Origin: Fallopia convolvulus
Lineage: Eukaryota > Streptophyta > Magnoliopsida > Caryophyllales > Polygonaceae
DNA: 64,000 nt
Reading direction: 5' to 3'
Assembly: GCA_964016875.1 (NCBI GenBank)
Contig: OZ024734.1
Location: 55,100,622-55,164,621 of the forward strand
Part shown: piece after piece, positions 59,851 through 64,000 of the stretch
Layout of the letters: the number at the start of each line of letters is the position of its first letter
Position numbering within the stretch: the first letter of the stretch is position 1
The notes under the pieces: generated by a model
The model's input: only the letters and a program-made list of their open reading frames with translations
Told to the model about the DNA's origin: nothing
The model's database searches: none
Made by a program: the position numbers and the translations under genes

Positions 59851-60330
59851 GTGCGCAACTTTTTCACTAAGTGTATATGACTTATGTTTATCAAAAAGTG
59901 TACATTATTTCCTAGATGAGTGAGTGTGTTTTTTAGATGACTATGCATATGATTATATAACTGACTGTGCATAATTTGGTAATTAAGTGTGCATGGTTTT
60001 TAATTGAGTATGTATGTTATGTGCATGATTATATAATTGAGTGTGCATGATTATATAAGTGAATATTTACATGATTATATAAATAAACATGTATGATTTT
60101 TATAGCTAAGTTTGCATGACCTTTTATAATTAAGTTTACACGACTTTATATCATCATTTACACTTAGTTATAGGATCATACATACTTGGTTACAAGATTA
60201 TGCACAATCATTATAAAGTCATATACATTTTTCTAAAATAGAGCATGTTTCGGTGAGAAAAAACTATGCCCACTTAGTTACAAATTAATGCATAGCTAGT
60301 GCGAAAATTACGCACAATCTTAACAACTAT
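59850..60330. repeat. Degenerate GTGTGCATGATTATATAA minisatellite
   Basis: About twenty diverged units of roughly 20 bases built on AGTGTGCATGATTATATAA, clearest at 59990-60090. The units turn over to reverse-complement-like CATACACTTAGTTA words after about 60160. Confidence 0.65.
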
Positions 60331-61714
60331 AAAAGTTGCCCCTCTATAGTTAAATAAATGCTCCATTTTTTATATTCAACCTTATTGAAATAAATAAATA
60401 AATAATATTGTGAAATACAAAAGGGTTTTAACAAATATGTTTAATAAATTCTCCATTCTCTTGTAATAATTTATCCTAATATTAAATTACAATAACAATA
60501 TAAAATCTTTTTTTGAAGTAAATTAAATAAATAATTACAATTGATTCATCTTTTTTAAGGACTAACATTTCTTCATTCAAAATAAAATAATGATTATTAA
60601 TTTTTTTTAGAAAGAAAATGAAAGATACAATATTATTGACAATTATTCACAATTTTAGATACACGAGAATCACATTAATCAAAATCTGAAAAAACTAATT
60701 AGAAAAAGTAAACCTAAACATCGATAATAGATTAAGTATATAAAGTGAAAATAATGTTTGGATTGTCAATTAGGACGAAAAAGAAATTGATATAACTTAA
60801 ATTAGTATGCACTGATTAAATGATGAAATAATTTATATATGTATATTTAATATGCATAATCACATGCTATGATTTCTAAAAGCCTAAACATTTTGAAAAA
60901 ACACATAATATAAACTTCGTCTCGTCCAACGGACGGGTTAGCACTCTAGTCGATATAAAAATTATGCATAATTAATTATAAAATTCATGTATAAACATTT
61001 ATAATATAATGCACATACAAGTTTTTTTTGCTTTTTTAATTTAGTTAGTCTACTATCCTAACCATTTAATTTTTGAAATCGAACAATTGAAAACGTTTTC
61101 AATTCTTTTATTTCTTTTGGTAGAAAGAAAGACGACATATTTATCAACAGTTCAAACAAGAATAACTAACCTTTCACATTTTCCAATACAAAACAAAAAA
61201 TGGTCATAGAATGTTCAAACAAAACATAACAACTAAGGAAAAAATAAAAGAATCGCAAGTCCGTCTTGGAAGAACCTGATAAATCAATTATAGGACATGA
61301 ATAAAAATGTCGCTACTTTTAAACTTTGTTTTAACTTAGGTTGAAAATTATTTTAGGTGAAATATGCTTTATTTCTAAATGTATGAAATATAATTTCATT
61401 TCACATATTTCAAAATAAGTAAAAATACATTTCTATCCAAAAGTACATTTCAAAATAAACTACTCCGTAAAACAAAGAGTGTATTTGTACAAGGATCTCT
61501 CATTTCTTCAACCCATTTTGTCTTATATCAAAAAGATCTTCAAAACAATTTGAGAAAGATAGAAGAATTGAGTTATGTAAATTTGTGGCTACAAAGGGAA
61601 TTAATTATATAGCTCGTTGGAGCAGACTCTGTCGTAAATTTGGAGTCATCAAAATGTAATTTGTAGGATCCGTTTTGAGGCCTATTCCAACTAGGACGAT
61701 GGCGTCCTATCAGG
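60331..61714. other. AT-rich intergenic with a Helitron end
   Basis: A Helitron 3' terminus lies near 60915-60947 (CGTCCAACGGACGGG, then CTAG and T). A ~100 bp block at 61503-61600 recurs at 63616-63712 (TTCAACCCATTTT, AAAACAATTTGAGAAAGA, TATGTAAATTTGTGGCTAC). No gene recognised. Confidence 0.45.
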
Positions 61715-62392
61715 TAGGGGTGTTCAAATTCGGTTAACCGAAGTTTGGTTAACCATGATTTCGGTTAGTTAAAATCATAAACCGAAACCGAACCGTAAAT
61801 CTCGGTTAATCGTAGTTCGGTTAACCAATTTTTCGGTTCGGTTTTCTCGGTTCACTGATAACCATTTATGTAATTTTACCTTAAATAATTTAGACTAAAA
61901 TAATAAAATTTGAATAAAATAAGTGATCAAGCAAGACTTTTATTTTAAATATGTACTTATATCATATTGTTTTGGTTGTTGTAAACAAATATCGAGAGTA
62001 TATACTATATTGTTTGGAATCAAACATTGTGTGTATTAATTTATATCCCATCAAATTTAATAAACGACTCTTATATCAATGATAATTAAGTGGAAAAATA
62101 GTGTGTAAATTGTTAAAATTGAAGATGAAAAGACTCAAACTAAATTAACATCTTGAAGATCATAGAGTTTAACCACTAAATAAATCAAAGAGAATTAATA
62201 TTTGAATAAAATATTAATATATTTTCGGTTAACCGTTATATGTAAAGTCGTGAATCAAAACCGAACCGATAAATCGGAAATATTTTCGGTTCGGTTACCA
62301 AACCGAAATTTCAAAAAAAAAGTCAGATGGTTAATTAAAAAATCACTGGTTTTTCGGTTTTTCGATTTCGATTTTTTATGGACACTCTCCTA
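61715..62392. mobile_element. AACCG-rich hAT-like MITE
   Basis: Begins TAGGGGTGTTCAAA and ends GGACACTCTCCTA, with many CGGTTAACC/AACCGAA words. Flanks CTATCAGG (61707-61714) and CTACCTGG (62393-62400) match at 6 of 8 bases, consistent with an old 8 bp hAT duplication. Confidence 0.65.
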
Positions 62393-62739
62393 CTACCTGG
62401 ATTTTGGAATACTTCCTACTTTCCATTTGTTCCTCATCGTCATTCCAACTTTTTGATGTTTCCCATGCATAAATGCTAAACATCACCCGGTTTTAACTAT
62501 CTCATTTCCATTTTGATAGGCACTGACTTAATTACCCCCTCAATAAATAAATAGAATTAAAAAAACAAAACAACAAAATTGAGGGTCCAATTTCGTCGTC
62601 GTTCCCCGCCTCTCCAATTTTGATCTCTCCTCTACAATTACTCTACTATATACTCTGATTTCAGTTTTAAATTGCAATTTTATCTATGTATCAAATCGAA
62701 TCATATCGGCCAACTTTCCGAATTCCGAACTCCAATTTA

Positions 62740-62960
62740 TTCATTGATAGGGTTGTTTGAATTTCAACTTCAATGAAAAAGGTACCAACAATAAGCCCGA
62801 TCGATTGTGTCGCCCGGGCATAGGCCTCCTCGTGTCCCTTACGAGCGTGATTTCCATGTAGACGGACCAACCCGTCACGCAAGCGAAATGCTTGGCGTTG
62901 TTGATGGCGTCAAAGACGTCTTCCCGACAAAGGACGGGGTTGGTAGAGTTGCCCGTCATC
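62740..62960 (-). pseudogene. Phospholipase D alpha fragment
   Basis: The minus strand encodes CREDVFDAINNAKHF, then TGWSVYMEITLVRDTRRPMPG, matching the N-terminal catalytic-domain edge of plant PLD alpha (which reads VFDAI.NAKH and GWSVYTEI.LIRDSRRPKPG). The match stops abruptly at both sides, and neither the C2 domain nor an HKD motif is present, so this is a captured or residual exon fragment. PLD alpha hydrolyses phosphatidylcholine to phosphatidic acid. Confidence 0.75.
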
Positions 62961-64000
62961 GAGCGGGGTTCCTCTGTCCCATTTTTATTTCGTTAGTGGC
63001 AGGAATTAGACTTCGATCCTCAAGCCATTGTGTATAGGTTTAAGTTGACAGATTGCCATCGCTGGGCTGCTTGGGCAGATTTGAAGACGTGGTTTTATTG
63101 TAATTATTGTATAATGTTTGGGTATAAATGGAAAATAAAAATGGTGTTGATTTTTTTTTGTGATGTTTAGCATGCCCCTTCCCATGCTATCATTTGTTGC
63201 TTAATGTGCTTTTTTAGGTCAGGTATAAAATCATTAAGAGCTTATTGAAAGACTGATTTATTTATTTGGTGTCAAATATTCCACCAAATAAATACAAGTT
63301 CTTTAAAATCACGAGTTCATAGCTTTTTGTTAAGCTCTCTTGGAATCGTTATAGACGATTTATTTTTTGTGTCATAATCATGCAAATTTTTTGTATTGTT
63401 TTTCCGTGCTATACTTAATGTGGGAACATTCGACAAACAAGTGTCTAGAGTCCTCAAATGTACAATTACACAACCTACCGGTGTCGGTACCTTTTTTTCT
63501 CATAGTCTAGCCTTAGTTGGAAGATAATTCATATTAAATTTTCATAGGAAGCTCTCAACTTTGAAAAATACGTTTAATTTTTAAATCTAATTGTTTGGTT
63601 TCAAATTAACAAAGAGTCTTCAACCCATTTTCTCTTCTATGAAAAAAGATCTCAAAACAATTTGAGAAAGAAGATTTGGAAGAATTGAGCTATGTAAATT
63701 TGTGGCTACGTAAGTTAAGATTCATCTATTATCAAGGAGGCATAGATTGTCAATCTCTAATAACTTAGCATAGTAGCTTAACATGCCATTCTTGATACCT
63801 ACAAGAACCACATTAGGTATAATTCTACAAAATGCTGGTCAACCAGAGTTTAAAGGTACAGTTCTAGTTAATGATTTTTACAAACAAACTGTTGGTTAAC
63901 CAAATTGCGGTTCAATAAGCCGAGTTTGAACACCAAAAGACCCAGCACTGGTGGGTTGGAGAAGTTCTGCTACCTTTTGCCTGTCATTCAACACATTAAG
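62961..64000. other. Intergenic, repeats only
   Basis: Carries the second copy of the 61503-61600 block at about 63616-63712. It also holds a hAT-MITE-like scrap near 63885-63940 (GGTTAACCAAATTGCGGTT, then TTTGAACACC). No gene supported. Confidence 0.4.

Overview
The window is nuclear DNA from a flowering plant. GT-AG introns, long AT-rich intergenic DNA, plant-only gene families (FPP, HCF153, P-class PPR, LSD1-type zinc fingers, ABCG/WBC) and dense plant transposons all point this way. The gene set suggests a eudicot; I cannot name the species from sequence alone.

Layout. 1-11375 holds no host gene that I can support. It carries a truncated MITE, a 3' LINE fragment, a repeated AACCGG-rich segment, a probable 2.2 kb solo LTR split by a complete non-autonomous LTR retrotransposon (GTCAA target duplication), and a 5'-truncated retroposon with a 17 bp target duplication. 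11376-25698 (minus) is an 8-exon ABCG half-transporter. Its coding frame adds up to about 701 codons, but it carries two in-frame stops and a lost splice acceptor, so I call it a probable pseudogene. Its introns hold a TRIM, a MITE, LTR-retroelement debris and a 6.1 kb full-length L1-type LINE in antisense.

25699-29897 is a divergent intergenic region with a ~0.8 kb direct duplication, decayed gag sequence, a TRIM LTR and a SINE. 29898-34726 (plus) is a 5-exon class-V aminotransferase / cysteine-desulfurase-like gene with an intact PLP lysine; its introns contain hAT-type MITEs, one nested in another. 35504-37297 (minus) encodes a filament-like plant protein whose last codons and stop come from a transposon end. 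37298-42130 is transposon territory (MITE, Helitrons, permuted repeats).

42130-47370 (plus) is an LSD1/LOL-type zinc-finger gene with three zf-LSD1 motifs. 49042-50021 (plus) encodes an HCF153-like thylakoid protein needed for cytochrome b6f biogenesis; its intron carries a duplicated PPR-motif fragment. 50799-53006 (minus) is an intronless P-class PPR gene, convergent with HCF153. 54974-59024 (minus) is a two-exon plant-specific gene of unknown function. The rest (59025-64000) is AT-rich DNA with a minisatellite, a hAT-like MITE, repeats and a phospholipase D alpha pseudogene fragment.

The host genes do not form a pathway. HCF153 and possibly the PPR protein act in organelles, LOL in stress/cell-death signalling, and ABCG in lipid or metabolite export. 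The window is most informative about transposon nesting and how insertions reshape genes. I found no bacterial-type system, CRISPR, rRNA or convincing tRNA.
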